Positions 50,409-60,493 of a stretch of DNA of 64,000 bases are shown piece after piece. Where the stretch lies: assembly GCA_947630805.1 (NCBI GenBank), contig CANRIV010000003.1, positions 1 to 64,000 of the forward strand, read 5' to 3'. The notes beneath the pieces were generated by a model. The model saw only the letters and a list, made by a program, of their open reading frames with translations. It had not been told where the DNA came from and ran no database searches. Each line of letters opens with the position of its first letter. Position 1 is the first letter of the stretch. The position numbers and the translations under genes were made by a program. Source of the stretch: an uncultured Lachnospiraceae bacterium. Its GTDB lineage: Bacteria; Bacillota; Clostridia; Lachnospirales; Lachnospiraceae.

Positions 50409-50465
50409 TAAAGACAGCACCGGAATAAATGGAGATGTGCAAAAAAAGTAAAGGCAGAACAGACA

Positions 50466-51689
50466 ATGAATCCGAATTTTACAGATATATCAAAAAAACA
50501 TATATTTATTGTAGGATGCAAGGGTATTCCTGCATGCTATGGGGGGTTTGAGACATTTGTTGATAAACTGACGGAATATCGAAAATCAGATGAAATACAG
50601 TATCATGTGGCCAGACTCTTGGACAAGAACGCGTACAATGCAGATAACAGTGAGTACGAATATAACGGTGCGCATTGTTTTGACATTTGCCAGAGAGTGT
50701 CCGGGGCGGCAAGAGCAATTTTTTATGATATTGACGCCATCAATTATAGTTTAGATTATATAAAAAAATATGGAATTAAGGACCCGATTATTTATGTTTT
50801 GGCCTGCAGAATCGGACCATTTATTGGTCATTTAAAAAAGAAAATTCACAAAGCAGGCGGAAAACTTTATGTGAATCCGGATGGACATGAATGGAAGAGA
50901 GCTAAGTGGAGTCGTTCAGTAAGAAAGTATTGGAAGACTTCAGAGGGTCTGATGGTAAAAAATGCGGATCTTCTTGTATGTGACAGCAGAGGAATAGAGA
51001 GTTATATCAGGGAAGAGTATGCGCAGTACGCTCCCCAGACTACTTTTATTGCATATGGGGCAGAGACAAGCAGTTCTACGCTTACTGATACAGATGAAAA
51101 AGTGGTAGAATGGTATAACAAATTTCAGATTAAACCAAAACAGTATTATCTGATTGTCGGGCGTTTTGTTCCGGAAAATAATTTTGAGAGAATGATTCGG
51201 GAATTTATAAAGTCCCGGACCAAGAAGGATTTGGTCATTATTACGGATTATATGAACAACGCTTTATATGACAAAATTCTGGAAAAGACACATTTTGATC
51301 GGGATCCCCGGATTAAATTTGTCGGAACGGTTTATGACCAGCCGCTACTGAAAAAAATCCGGGAAGATGCCTATGGATACCTGCACGGACATTCCGTGGG
51401 AGGGACAAATCCCAGTCTGCTGGAGGCTCTGAGCAGAACAAATTTAAATCTGCTTTTTGACGTACCTTTTAACAGAGAGGTAGGGGGACGGGGCGCAAGA
51501 TATTGGACTCATGAATATGGCGGTCTGGCCCATGTCATAGAACAGGTAGATGCTATGAGCGAGCAGGAAATAAAGGAAATGGGGGATCAGGCAAAAGAGA
51601 GAGTGAATAAATATTACAGTTGGGAATATATCAGAGACAGATATGAGGAACTGTTTGCGCAAAGTTTCTTATCGTTGGAAGAGGAGTAA
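50466..51689 (+). CDS. glycosyltransferase with DUF1972 domain
   Basis: KHIFIVGCKGIPACYGGFETFVDKLTEY; GGTNPSLLEALSRTNLNLLFDVPFNREV. Confidence 0.9.
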   Translation: MNPNFTDISKKHIFIVGCKGIPACYGGFETFVDKLTEYRKSDEIQYHVARLLDKNAYNADNSEYEYNGAHCFDICQRVSGAARAIFYDIDAINYSLDYIKKYGIKDPIIYVLACRIGPFIGHLKKKIHKAGGKLYVNPDGHEWKRAKWSRSVRKYWKTSEGLMVKNADLLVCDSRGIESYIREEYAQYAPQTTFIAYGAETSSSTLTDTDEKVVEWYNKFQIKPKQYYLIVGRFVPENNFERMIREFIKSRTKKDLVIITDYMNNALYDKILEKTHFDRDPRIKFVGTVYDQPLLKKIREDAYGYLHGHSVGGTNPSLLEALSRTNLNLLFDVPFNREVGGRGARYWTHEYGGLAHVIEQVDAMSEQEIKEMGDQAKERVNKYYSWEYIRDRYEELFAQSFLSLEEE

Positions 51690-51690
51690 A

Positions 51691-53049
51691 ATGAAAGTTT
51701 TACACTACGCGTTAGGATTTCCTCCATACAGAAGCGGTGGTCTGACCAAATTCTGTATGGATTTAATTCTTGCACAAAAAAGTAGAGGATTTGAAATAGC
51801 AATGATGTGGCCAGGAAAGTTTAGCCTTACCGGTCATTTTGTGCGTTTAAAGGAAAGTATAGTGACAGTGAAAAACGGGGAGGAAACCATTCCCGTAACA
51901 AGTTTTGAGGTGATAAATCCTCTGCCTGTTTCACTGGATGAAGGAATAAAAGAAACCGGAAAATTTATGGAAAAATGCCCCAACCCTCAGGTGTTTCGGG
52001 CTTTTTTAGAGACTTGGAAACCGGATGTTATTCATTTACATACACTGATGGGGCTGCACAGAGAATTTTTGCAGGAAGCGAAAGCGTGTGGCATTAAGAT
52101 TGTTTTTTCCAGTCATGATTATTTTGGAATATGCCCTAAGGTAACCATGTTCCGGAATGGACAGGTATGTAGTGGAAATTGCAGTCTATGTGAGCGTTGT
52201 AATGAGAGCGCGCTGTCAATCGGTAAGATTAAAATCCTCCAATCCGGTCTTTACAGAGCACTAAAAGATACAAAGCCCGTACAGGCACTCAGAAAGAAAA
52301 ACAGACAGAATTTTTTTGAAGAAGCAAGCCGGGAATCTCTATCTCACGAAAGCGGAGGAGCGCAGACAGAAACATACCGGGCGCTTCGGCAGTTTTATAT
52401 AGAAATGTTTCAGATGGTAGATATCATTCATTATAACAGCACAGTGACAGAATCTGTGTACCGGAAATGGCTTCCCGAAGATATCCGGGGAAAGGTTATC
52501 AGCATCTCTCACGGAAATATTAAAGACAACCGCAAAAGAAAGACTTTTACGGGAAAATTAAAAATGTCATTTTTAGCAGCGAATTCTGCGTCGAAAGGAT
52601 ATTTTATTTTAAAACAGGCGATGGATGAACTGTGGGATGAGGGAATCCGGGATTTTGAATTGAATCTGTTCTATCCGGTGGCAGATCCTGGCGAATACAT
52701 GAAACTGCATAAACGTTTTTCTTATGAGGCGTTAGAGAAAATATTTGATCAGACAGATTTATTGATGGCGCCGAGTGTGTGTTATGAGACGTTTGGATTT
52801 ACGGTGTTGGAAGCATTGAATTTTGGCGTGCCTGTTATGGTCAGCACGAATGTGGGAGCGAAAGACCTTCTGGAAAACGCAAAATACGGAATGGTGATAG
52901 AGCCGACAAAAGATGCAGTGAAACAGGCAGTAAAGTATGTTATAGAAAATAGAGAAATTCTGACAGAGTACAATCGAAGAATTGTGGAGGAGATGAATCT
53001 GGACAGAGTGATAAACTTTGTGGAACAGATAGATGCTTTATATGATTAG
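51691..53049 (+). CDS. GT4-family glycosyltransferase
   Basis: MKVLHYALGFPPYRSGGLTKFCMDL; SHDYFGICPKVTMFRNGQVCSG; APSVCYETFGFTVLEALNFGVPVMVS. Confidence 0.9.
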   Translation: MKVLHYALGFPPYRSGGLTKFCMDLILAQKSRGFEIAMMWPGKFSLTGHFVRLKESIVTVKNGEETIPVTSFEVINPLPVSLDEGIKETGKFMEKCPNPQVFRAFLETWKPDVIHLHTLMGLHREFLQEAKACGIKIVFSSHDYFGICPKVTMFRNGQVCSGNCSLCERCNESALSIGKIKILQSGLYRALKDTKPVQALRKKNRQNFFEEASRESLSHESGGAQTETYRALRQFYIEMFQMVDIIHYNSTVTESVYRKWLPEDIRGKVISISHGNIKDNRKRKTFTGKLKMSFLAANSASKGYFILKQAMDELWDEGIRDFELNLFYPVADPGEYMKLHKRFSYEALEKIFDQTDLLMAPSVCYETFGFTVLEALNFGVPVMVSTNVGAKDLLENAKYGMVIEPTKDAVKQAVKYVIENREILTEYNRRIVEEMNLDRVINFVEQIDALYD

Positions 53050-53094
53050 AAAGTAAGAAAAAGCAAATAAATTTACAAAGGGGAAGCGGTAATC

Positions 53095-53868
53095 ATGAAT
53101 ATTCCCAAAGTAATCCATTACTGTTGGTTTGGCGATAAAGAAATGCCGGAAAAAGAAAAAAGCTGCATTGAGACATGGAAAAAATTTTTCCCGGACCATG
53201 AATTGAAATTATGGAATGAGAAAAATTTTGATTACTCCCAATGCAGTTTTGCAAAACAGGCTTACGACATGAAAAAATATGCGTTTGTGAGCGATTATGC
53301 CAGAGTCAGACTGCTGTATGAATATGGCGGAATATACATGGATACAGATGTAAAAGTATTAAAGCCTTTTCCGGAAACAACTGCGAAAAAGGGATTTATG
53401 GGCTTTGAAAACCAAACGATGGTAGGAACGGCAGTTATGGCGTGCGAGCCGCACAATGAAATCATAAAAGAACTGCTTTCTTATTATGAAAACCATGATT
53501 TTATGGAAAAAAACGGCGATATCAGCAATATAGCAAATGTTATTATCCTGACAGATATCTTAAAAGAAAAAGGTCTGATACCGGATGGGCAAAGACAACA
53601 GGTGTCAGGATTTGATATTTTTAACAGAGAAGTGTTCTACCCTAAAAAATTAAGTGAAACGCAGTTCAGAGTCACGAAAGATACCTGTGCGATTCATTTA
53701 TTTTCCTGCAGCTGGCTGTCTGAAAGAGAAAAAAAACGGGGAAACAATAAAATTTGGATTGAAATAGCCCGCCCCGCCCTCAGAAAAATGCGAAAAGCAG
53801 GCAGGAGCGTTCTGGGAAAAGAGCGCGTCAGAAAATTAGAGATAAAAATCCGAAACAAACTGAAATAG
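53095..53868 (+). CDS. glycosyltransferase, GT32-like (DxD)
   Basis: MNIPKVIHYCWFGDKEMPEKEKSCIETWKKFFPDHELKLWNEKNFD; YEYGGIYMDTDVKVLKPF. Confidence 0.92.
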   Translation: MNIPKVIHYCWFGDKEMPEKEKSCIETWKKFFPDHELKLWNEKNFDYSQCSFAKQAYDMKKYAFVSDYARVRLLYEYGGIYMDTDVKVLKPFPETTAKKGFMGFENQTMVGTAVMACEPHNEIIKELLSYYENHDFMEKNGDISNIANVIILTDILKEKGLIPDGQRQQVSGFDIFNREVFYPKKLSETQFRVTKDTCAIHLFSCSWLSEREKKRGNNKIWIEIARPALRKMRKAGRSVLGKERVRKLEIKIRNKLK

Positions 53869-53945
53869 AAAGAAAATCTACAGTTTGAAACCGGTACTTT
53901 GCGTGAGTATGAGGAGATGTTCCTGTAAGCACAAGGAGGCAAACA

Positions 53946-55325
53946 ATGTGGAATGTCATATGTGGCAAAATATTTTCTGAGTGTGTGGAAAAATTCAGAG
54001 CAGAAAATATCAGATATTTTGTGCTTAGAAATTATGAATTGCTGCCACAGAGCAATGCGTCAAAGGATGTAGATATAGTAATTGAGCCCGGAAAAATAAA
54101 AAGAAGCATTGAAATTGTGCAAGAGGCTTATGCACATGGTAACATGACAAATTTTTATCATGTGGTATTTGAAAAACTCCACTGTCTGCACGGAATGGAT
54201 TCCGACCATCACAACAGGATTCATATTGATTTGATGGAAGGATATCGGGCGAAAGGATATGAAATATTTTCGTTTGACGAGATGTATGAACACACGACAT
54301 GGCAGAAAAACTTTTGTGTGATTGATAAATATTTTGAGGGAGTCATGCTTCTGATTTATAAACAGTTTGGATATAAAAGACCAAAACTGAAAGAGGCATA
54401 TCAGAAAAAAATAAAGGAAACTTATGATTTGTTTCCGGATAAATTGGAAGAACAGATAGCGCAGGTCACTTCTGTGAAACTGTCGAAAGAAATCATGGAA
54501 GCTGTCGAAAAAGAAGATTTTGTAACAGTCTTGGCAAAATCAGATGTCTTTACCAGGCAACTGCGGCGATATGTTTTGAAAAAACATCCCCTTGTCACAA
54601 TCGGAAGAATACTCCATTATTTCTGTCAGAAAATATGGAGAATTATTTTTACATACCGGGCGCACGCCCGCGTTTTTGCGGTAATAGCTCCTGATGGAGC
54701 GGGAAAAACGACATTTATAGAAATGCTGACAGAAAAACTGGATTTTTATTATGCCAATCTGCCGCAGGATGAGAGGATTCATTTATATCATTTCAGACCC
54801 GGCGTGTTTCCTAATCTGGGAGAATTGGGAGAAAAGGCAAAAGTTATGCAGCAGGATGACAACTGGACCAATCCACACAGAGGAAAACCGGCAAATTTTC
54901 TAAGTTCCATGATAAGAATTTCTTACTATACGATGGATTATATTATCGGATGGATGAAATGTGTGCGAAAAGATGTCCAATATGACAGGACCGTTGTGTT
55001 TGACCGGTATAGTTACGACCTTATTGTTGACCCGCTCAGAACAAAATTGAACCTGCCAAAGGGTTTCAGAAAATTCTTTGTTTCTCTCACACCACAGCCA
55101 AAAGTTGTTTTCGTGCTGGACACGACAGCCGATATAATTTATAAAAGAAAACAGGAGCTGGCGAAAGAAGAGATCAGCAGACAGTTGGAAGAGTATCGCA
55201 AACTGGCCTTAAGCCATAGAAGATTTCATATCATCAATGCCGGAAGGACGCCGGATGAGATGTCGGATGAGGCAGTTAAAATATTTTTGAATGAGTATAC
55301 TAGAAAGGTGGAAAAACATGAATAA
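53946..55325 (+). CDS. nucleotidyltransferase-like / thymidylate-kinase-like P-loop fusion protein
   Basis: N-term YFVLRNYELLPQSNASKDVDIVI (NTase-like); C-term FAVIAPDGAGKTTFIEML (Walker A), VVFDRYSYDLIVDPLR (DRxxxD-type). Confidence 0.72.
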   Translation: MWNVICGKIFSECVEKFRAENIRYFVLRNYELLPQSNASKDVDIVIEPGKIKRSIEIVQEAYAHGNMTNFYHVVFEKLHCLHGMDSDHHNRIHIDLMEGYRAKGYEIFSFDEMYEHTTWQKNFCVIDKYFEGVMLLIYKQFGYKRPKLKEAYQKKIKETYDLFPDKLEEQIAQVTSVKLSKEIMEAVEKEDFVTVLAKSDVFTRQLRRYVLKKHPLVTIGRILHYFCQKIWRIIFTYRAHARVFAVIAPDGAGKTTFIEMLTEKLDFYYANLPQDERIHLYHFRPGVFPNLGELGEKAKVMQQDDNWTNPHRGKPANFLSSMIRISYYTMDYIIGWMKCVRKDVQYDRTVVFDRYSYDLIVDPLRTKLNLPKGFRKFFVSLTPQPKVVFVLDTTADIIYKRKQELAKEEISRQLEEYRKLALSHRRFHIINAGRTPDEMSDEAVKIFLNEYTRKVEKHE

Positions 55326-56589
55326 AACTAAAATATTTGTATCTGCATTTGCCTGTGAGCCAAACAGAGGCTCGGAGCCGGGAGTGGGATGGCATTGGGT
55401 GTTGGAAATGTCAAGAAATTTTGAATTGTGGGTACTGACCAGAGAAGAAAATAAAAAAAGTATAGAACACTGGATGGAAGAACAGAATCATCCATACGAT
55501 ATCCATTTTGTTTATTATGATATGCCGAAGATGCTGCGTTTCTGGCAGAAAAAAGGACGGGGAATTCGGATTTATTATGTGTTGTGGCAGAAACTTTCCA
55601 ATAAAGTCGTCAGAAAGACAATGAAAACAAACGATATACCTATTTATCATTTACTGACTTATGGGAATTCTCTGTGGTGTGTCAGCAGATATGGAATGAA
55701 GCAATTCTTTATCTGGGGACCGACAGGCGGAGTGGATACGATACCGAAAGAGTTTTGCAAATATTATGATAAGCGGTCAAGGCTCATTGAGTTTGTGAGA
55801 AGGACAGTAGTAAAAACGCTGCCATTTAATTACGGTTTTCAAAAAAGATGTAAGAATGCGAATCTGATTTTTTGTAAATCTTATAATATGTACTATGCTG
55901 TTCCGGAAAAATATAGAGAGAAAGCAATGCTTTTTACGGATGTGGCAGTAGAGATGAAAGATTTCGGAGAACAGAAAAAGGAAAAGACGGATAAGATAAA
56001 ATATATTGCGGCCGGACGCCTGGATGCCTGGAGAGGTCTTGACCTTCTGATAGAAGCTTTTGATGCTGCCTATCAGAAAAATCAAAATATTACGTTAGAA
56101 ATTTTGGGCCGGGGAACAGATGAGGCCCGTCTGCATACCTTAATCCGAAGGAAGAAACTGGACCATTGTATCCATATGTGTGGAGAGGTGGCCATGGAAG
56201 AATATTTTAAAAAGATGAACGATGCGGATGTCATTGTCAATTCCAATCTGAAAGAAGGAGCGGTAACGGTATCTTTTGATTCTATGGCACTGTCTAAGCC
56301 GTTAATATGCGTGGATACGGGGGGATATACCCGGTACTTTCACAATGATTATGCCATAGTTTTGGAGAGACGGGACAGAGAGCAGCTGATAAAAGATTTG
56401 ACAGAGGCAATTCTGAAAATGACAGACAAAGAACTAGGACAGGAATTTGGCAGAAAAGCGCATGCGGCAGGAGAAAAATACACCTGGAAACACAAGGGAG
56501 ATGCGATATATACAGAGATAGAAAAAGCATATAAAGGAGATTGTGGACAGGCAGATGAAAAGAGTAGCAGCAATCGTATTGAATTATAA
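55318..56589 (+). CDS. GT4-family glycosyltransferase
   Basis: MNKTKIFVSAFACEPNRGSEPGVGWHWVLEMSRNFELWVLTREEN; AAGRLDAWRGLDLLIEAF; start moved to ATG 55318. Confidence 0.88.
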   Translation: MNKTKIFVSAFACEPNRGSEPGVGWHWVLEMSRNFELWVLTREENKKSIEHWMEEQNHPYDIHFVYYDMPKMLRFWQKKGRGIRIYYVLWQKLSNKVVRKTMKTNDIPIYHLLTYGNSLWCVSRYGMKQFFIWGPTGGVDTIPKEFCKYYDKRSRLIEFVRRTVVKTLPFNYGFQKRCKNANLIFCKSYNMYYAVPEKYREKAMLFTDVAVEMKDFGEQKKEKTDKIKYIAAGRLDAWRGLDLLIEAFDAAYQKNQNITLEILGRGTDEARLHTLIRRKKLDHCIHMCGEVAMEEYFKKMNDADVIVNSNLKEGAVTVSFDSMALSKPLICVDTGGYTRYFHNDYAIVLERRDREQLIKDLTEAILKMTDKELGQEFGRKAHAAGEKYTWKHKGDAIYTEIEKAYKGDCGQADEKSSSNRIEL

Positions 56590-57415
56590 TTCCTTTGAGG
56601 ATAGCGAAAAATGTGTTATGCTTTTAAAGAGACAAAAAGGGGTTGATTTAAAAGTTATAATTGTAGATAATTGTTCTACCGACCAGAGTGAACAGAAACT
56701 GACGGCTTTGGGAAAAACGCAAGATGTCACCGTGATAGCAAACAAAGAAAACAGAGGTTATTCGGCGGGAAACAATATTGGATTGAAGCTTGCAGCCGAA
56801 CAGGGATTTGACTACAGTCTGATTATTAATCCTGATGTAGAGTTGAGAGACGAGACATATGTGCAGCAGGCGCTGGAAAAACTGGAAGAAGATTCCCGGA
56901 TTGTGGTACTGGGTACTGATGTAAAAAATATGAAAGGACAATGCCAGAATCCTATGAGAGAAATGGGGTACTGGGAAGAAATTTTCTGGCCCCTGTCAAC
57001 AATCAAAGGAAAGCTGAGAGGTAAGCCATCTTATATCTGCGATAATGCGAAAGAAGGATATTGTGAGATGGTGTCCGGCTGTTGTTTTTTTGTCCGTATG
57101 GATTTTATACAAAAAACGGGTTATCTGGATGAAAAATCCTTTATGTATTTTGAGGAGTCCATTCTGGCAGCCAGAGTGGCAAAAGAGGGATATCGGGAAT
57201 ATTTTCTGCCGGAACTGACGGCATATCATATGCACAGAGAGTCTGAAAAAGGAAATCCCAAAAAGAAATGGGACAATTATTATAAAAGCAGAAAATATTT
57301 CTTTGAAAAATATAGCAGCCATGGAAAATTGAAACGCAGCATGATATGCGCTAGTATATGGCTTCAAAAAAAGGTAATGGCGGCAAGAGAAGTTAGAAAA
57401 TACAAGAGTATTTAA
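56555..57415 (+). CDS. GT2-family glycosyltransferase
   Basis: MKRVAAIVLNYNSFEDSEKCVMLLKRQKGVDLKVIIVDNCSTDQSE; NKENRGYSAGNNIGLKLA. Confidence 0.92.
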   Translation: MKRVAAIVLNYNSFEDSEKCVMLLKRQKGVDLKVIIVDNCSTDQSEQKLTALGKTQDVTVIANKENRGYSAGNNIGLKLAAEQGFDYSLIINPDVELRDETYVQQALEKLEEDSRIVVLGTDVKNMKGQCQNPMREMGYWEEIFWPLSTIKGKLRGKPSYICDNAKEGYCEMVSGCCFFVRMDFIQKTGYLDEKSFMYFEESILAARVAKEGYREYFLPELTAYHMHRESEKGNPKKKWDNYYKSRKYFFEKYSSHGKLKRSMICASIWLQKKVMAAREVRKYKSI

Positions 57416-57434
57416 AGAGTAAGGAAACAGAGAT

Positions 57435-58733
57435 ATGAGTGTACTGGAAGGTTTGACCCCCTCAATAAAATTTGAATTAAAACATGATATTTACTGGCCG
57501 ATTATTGTGATTACCGTGCTGAGGCTGGGAGGCTTTTCTGATAAAATAGTCTTTTTGGGGATTGTTTTCTGGCTGGTCTTAATGACCTGGCAGGCGCGTA
57601 AAATTATTGTTCCCCGTGTCAAAGGTTTGTGGCTGTACACAGGGTCGATTATTCTTTCTATTCTTTTGGGAATGTTATCCTACCAAATCAGAGATGTCGT
57701 AAGAGACGTGTATTATGTAGTACCTACAGTCATTGCCATAATTTTTGGATACTATTGTGGAATGATAAAAAGAAAAAATATCCGAAAGACAATATATCTG
57801 TCGGGATTTATTATATCTGCCTATGCCTTCTGGAGACTGATTACTGATTTGGGATTGTTAAGCGATTTTGGCGCCCTGAGAGGAGTCATGGGAACAAAAC
57901 TCTATGAAGTGTGCGCTATTTTTGGAGCGATGTTTATAGAATGTTTTGTTTACAAAAAAGTATTTTTTTCAAAGTGGGCAGACCGCATAATTTTAATGCT
58001 GATGATGCTGCAGATTTCACTGTCCCTGGGAAGAAGTGCGATTATTCAGGCGTTGGGAATTATACTGACAGGCATGCTTCTGGCAGGATATTACCGGCAG
58101 GATAAAATGAACAGTTTAAAAAAAATCATTCAGATTGTCAGTCTGATTATCGTTGTTTTTGCTGTAGCAAAATTTGTTCTTCCTCAGGAAGCAACAGAAA
58201 TGTTTGCCGAGAAGTGGGAGAACAACATAGAAGAAATGGACAGCTCCCAGGAATTTGACAGTACAGCTGATGCGATGCACAACTGGAGAGCTTATGAGAT
58301 ACAGTGCGCCAAGGAACAATGGAAAAAAAGCAATATTCTCGTACAGTTAATTGGAGAGGGCTTTGGCACAAGTATTCAATTAAAATATGTTCCTTATAAC
58401 TGGGAATTCATCAGCGGGGATACGATACCGCTTCTGCACAACGGATGCTATACCATGCTGCCTAAAGGCGGATTACTGGGCGTGGCGGCAATGTTGTGGA
58501 TTATGATATTTGGCGCGGCTTATATGCTGTTGAAATATGGAAAATCATACCGGGGAATACAAAACGAACTAATTGTGCTCGTAGCCATAGGATTTGGTAT
58601 GGCGTGTGAGACTTATGTTACGAATGGTATGGTGGCACAGTCCTATAATCTTGCATGGGGACTGCTCGTGGGTATTATAAATTATGATATTGTTCATTAT
58701 AAAAGCGTGAAATCAGGAGAGGAAAATAAGTGA
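57435..58733 (+). CDS. O-antigen ligase/polymerase-like membrane protein (putative Wzy)
   Basis: About 10 hydrophobic segments, large extracytoplasmic loop; located among glycosyltransferases. Confidence 0.7.
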   Translation: MSVLEGLTPSIKFELKHDIYWPIIVITVLRLGGFSDKIVFLGIVFWLVLMTWQARKIIVPRVKGLWLYTGSIILSILLGMLSYQIRDVVRDVYYVVPTVIAIIFGYYCGMIKRKNIRKTIYLSGFIISAYAFWRLITDLGLLSDFGALRGVMGTKLYEVCAIFGAMFIECFVYKKVFFSKWADRIILMLMMLQISLSLGRSAIIQALGIILTGMLLAGYYRQDKMNSLKKIIQIVSLIIVVFAVAKFVLPQEATEMFAEKWENNIEEMDSSQEFDSTADAMHNWRAYEIQCAKEQWKKSNILVQLIGEGFGTSIQLKYVPYNWEFISGDTIPLLHNGCYTMLPKGGLLGVAAMLWIMIFGAAYMLLKYGKSYRGIQNELIVLVAIGFGMACETYVTNGMVAQSYNLAWGLLVGIINYDIVHYKSVKSGEENK

Positions 58734-60493
58734 CAGATTACCAAAACTATTTAAAATCAAATCAATATGAATGGGTATTTTTTGATTTTTTTGATACGAT
58801 TGTTCATAGAAAAGAAAATAAAGATTCTCTGAAAATGATGTGGGCAAAAATACTTTTGGAAAAAGGTATTGCAAATGGAGATATTCGCAATGAAAACCTG
58901 AAAGCGTGCCACCTGTATGAAATTCGATGCAGAGCAGAAAAATTGGAATGGGAAAATCTTGAGGAGAAAAAAGAGCCGGAATATTCTGAAGTATGCGGCA
59001 AAATGTATAATTTTTTATCGAACAGTCTGACAATCACAGAAGAAGAATTTTGCAGGCTTAGTCTGGAATGTGATGTACAGGCAGAATTATGCGTACAATT
59101 TCCGGATGATGACACGATAGAAATGATGAAGGATGCAAAGGCAAACGGAAAAAAGATTGCCATCGTGTCCGATTTTTATCTGCCGAAAGAAGCATTTCAA
59201 ATCTTTTTGTCGCATCATGGTATTGTAGGACTGGTAGATGAAATTTACATATCCAGTGATTATGGCGTGCGTAAAAGTGATGGAAGTCTGTATGCTGCAG
59301 TAAAGAAAATCTTAGGTATTGATACTGCGCTAATGATAGGAGACAACCTTCAATCTGATAAAATAAATGCACAAAATAACGGACTGGAAGCGATTCAAAA
59401 AAAATATGAGGAAGTTGAAATTCCTGTAAGAGATGAAAAATATATCAGACAAGAATTGAAAAAGAAGATAAAACAGTGTGATGCGGCAGGCCCCTATGCG
59501 GGGTATATTTTAAATGTCTATCTGTTTATTGAAAAACTGTACCTGGAGTGTTTAAAAAACGGGTATAAAAAAGTATATTTTTTGTCCAGAGAGGGGCAGA
59601 GGCTCAAAGAACTGTTTGATTTGTATATAAGAGATAAAAGCCACATTCAAACAAATTATTTATGCCTGTCCCGCTATTCCCTGATTAAAGCATCGCAGGA
59701 AGAAGAACAGAAAAAAGAATTTCAAAAATATCTTAACGCCTGTGGTATCACTGAAACGGAAGATATTGTTGTCGTAGATATCGGCTGGAAAGGAACAGTG
59801 CAGAAATATCTCAGTGAAATCATAGAAAATAAAATTCACGGGTATTATCTGGGAATTCGGGAAGAATCAGAATGTTCCTTTCAAAGCAAAAAAACGGGAC
59901 TGTTGTATGATGCTTTTCCGCAGAAAAGCCTGACGTATCATTTGTATTGGTTTGGAAGTATCTTTCAGGAACAGCTGCTGGTAGCAGATCATGGAACGGT
60001 ACTCCGTTATGAAAACGCTACTCCGGTAATTGATGATGATCCGGAAAATGATGTCATTTATCAGCATCTGCTGCCCAAACGACAGAAAGAGAATGTTATT
60101 TTTGAAGAGACGATAAAGCTGTTTCAAAATACCTGCTATTATTTAAGTGATTTTGAAATGATGATGGCAAAAAATTATTTAAGAATGACGTTAAATACAT
60201 CCCGGGCATACCGCTCGGAAAGAAATATTCTAAACGGCATGAATACAACCTTTGACAATGAAGCATTAAGACTTTCGGGAGTCAAAGAAGAGCATTATTC
60301 TATGAAGCAGAAAATCAAAAGAATGTTGCGCAGGTACAGAGATGTCTATCGGGAAAATAAAGAGCCGATAGAATATCTGAGAATATTTGCCCTTTATTCC
60401 AAACAGTTAAAACTGAATTGGCTGTATCCGGTATTGGCAAAGATTGTATATCGGGCCGAATTAAGATTTCTGAGGAAAAGGAATGGACGTTAA
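58730..60493 (+). CDS. HAD-superfamily protein of polysaccharide loci (COG5610-like)
   Basis: EWVFFDFFDTIVHRKENK; KKIAIVSDFYLPKEAFQIFL; MIGDNLQSDKINAQNNGLEAI; long C-terminal extension; GTG start. Confidence 0.75.
   Translation: MTDYQNYLKSNQYEWVFFDFFDTIVHRKENKDSLKMMWAKILLEKGIANGDIRNENLKACHLYEIRCRAEKLEWENLEEKKEPEYSEVCGKMYNFLSNSLTITEEEFCRLSLECDVQAELCVQFPDDDTIEMMKDAKANGKKIAIVSDFYLPKEAFQIFLSHHGIVGLVDEIYISSDYGVRKSDGSLYAAVKKILGIDTALMIGDNLQSDKINAQNNGLEAIQKKYEEVEIPVRDEKYIRQELKKKIKQCDAAGPYAGYILNVYLFIEKLYLECLKNGYKKVYFLSREGQRLKELFDLYIRDKSHIQTNYLCLSRYSLIKASQEEEQKKEFQKYLNACGITETEDIVVVDIGWKGTVQKYLSEIIENKIHGYYLGIREESECSFQSKKTGLLYDAFPQKSLTYHLYWFGSIFQEQLLVADHGTVLRYENATPVIDDDPENDVIYQHLLPKRQKENVIFEETIKLFQNTCYYLSDFEMMMAKNYLRMTLNTSRAYRSERNILNGMNTTFDNEALRLSGVKEEHYSMKQKIKRMLRRYRDVYRENKEPIEYLRIFALYSKQLKLNWLYPVLAKIVYRAELRFLRKRNGR

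Noticed and set aside
53946-55325. Calling this gene tmk (dTMP kinase)
   Set aside because: Only the C-terminal half is TMK-like; N-terminal fusion and locus context argue against a housekeeping thymidylate kinase.
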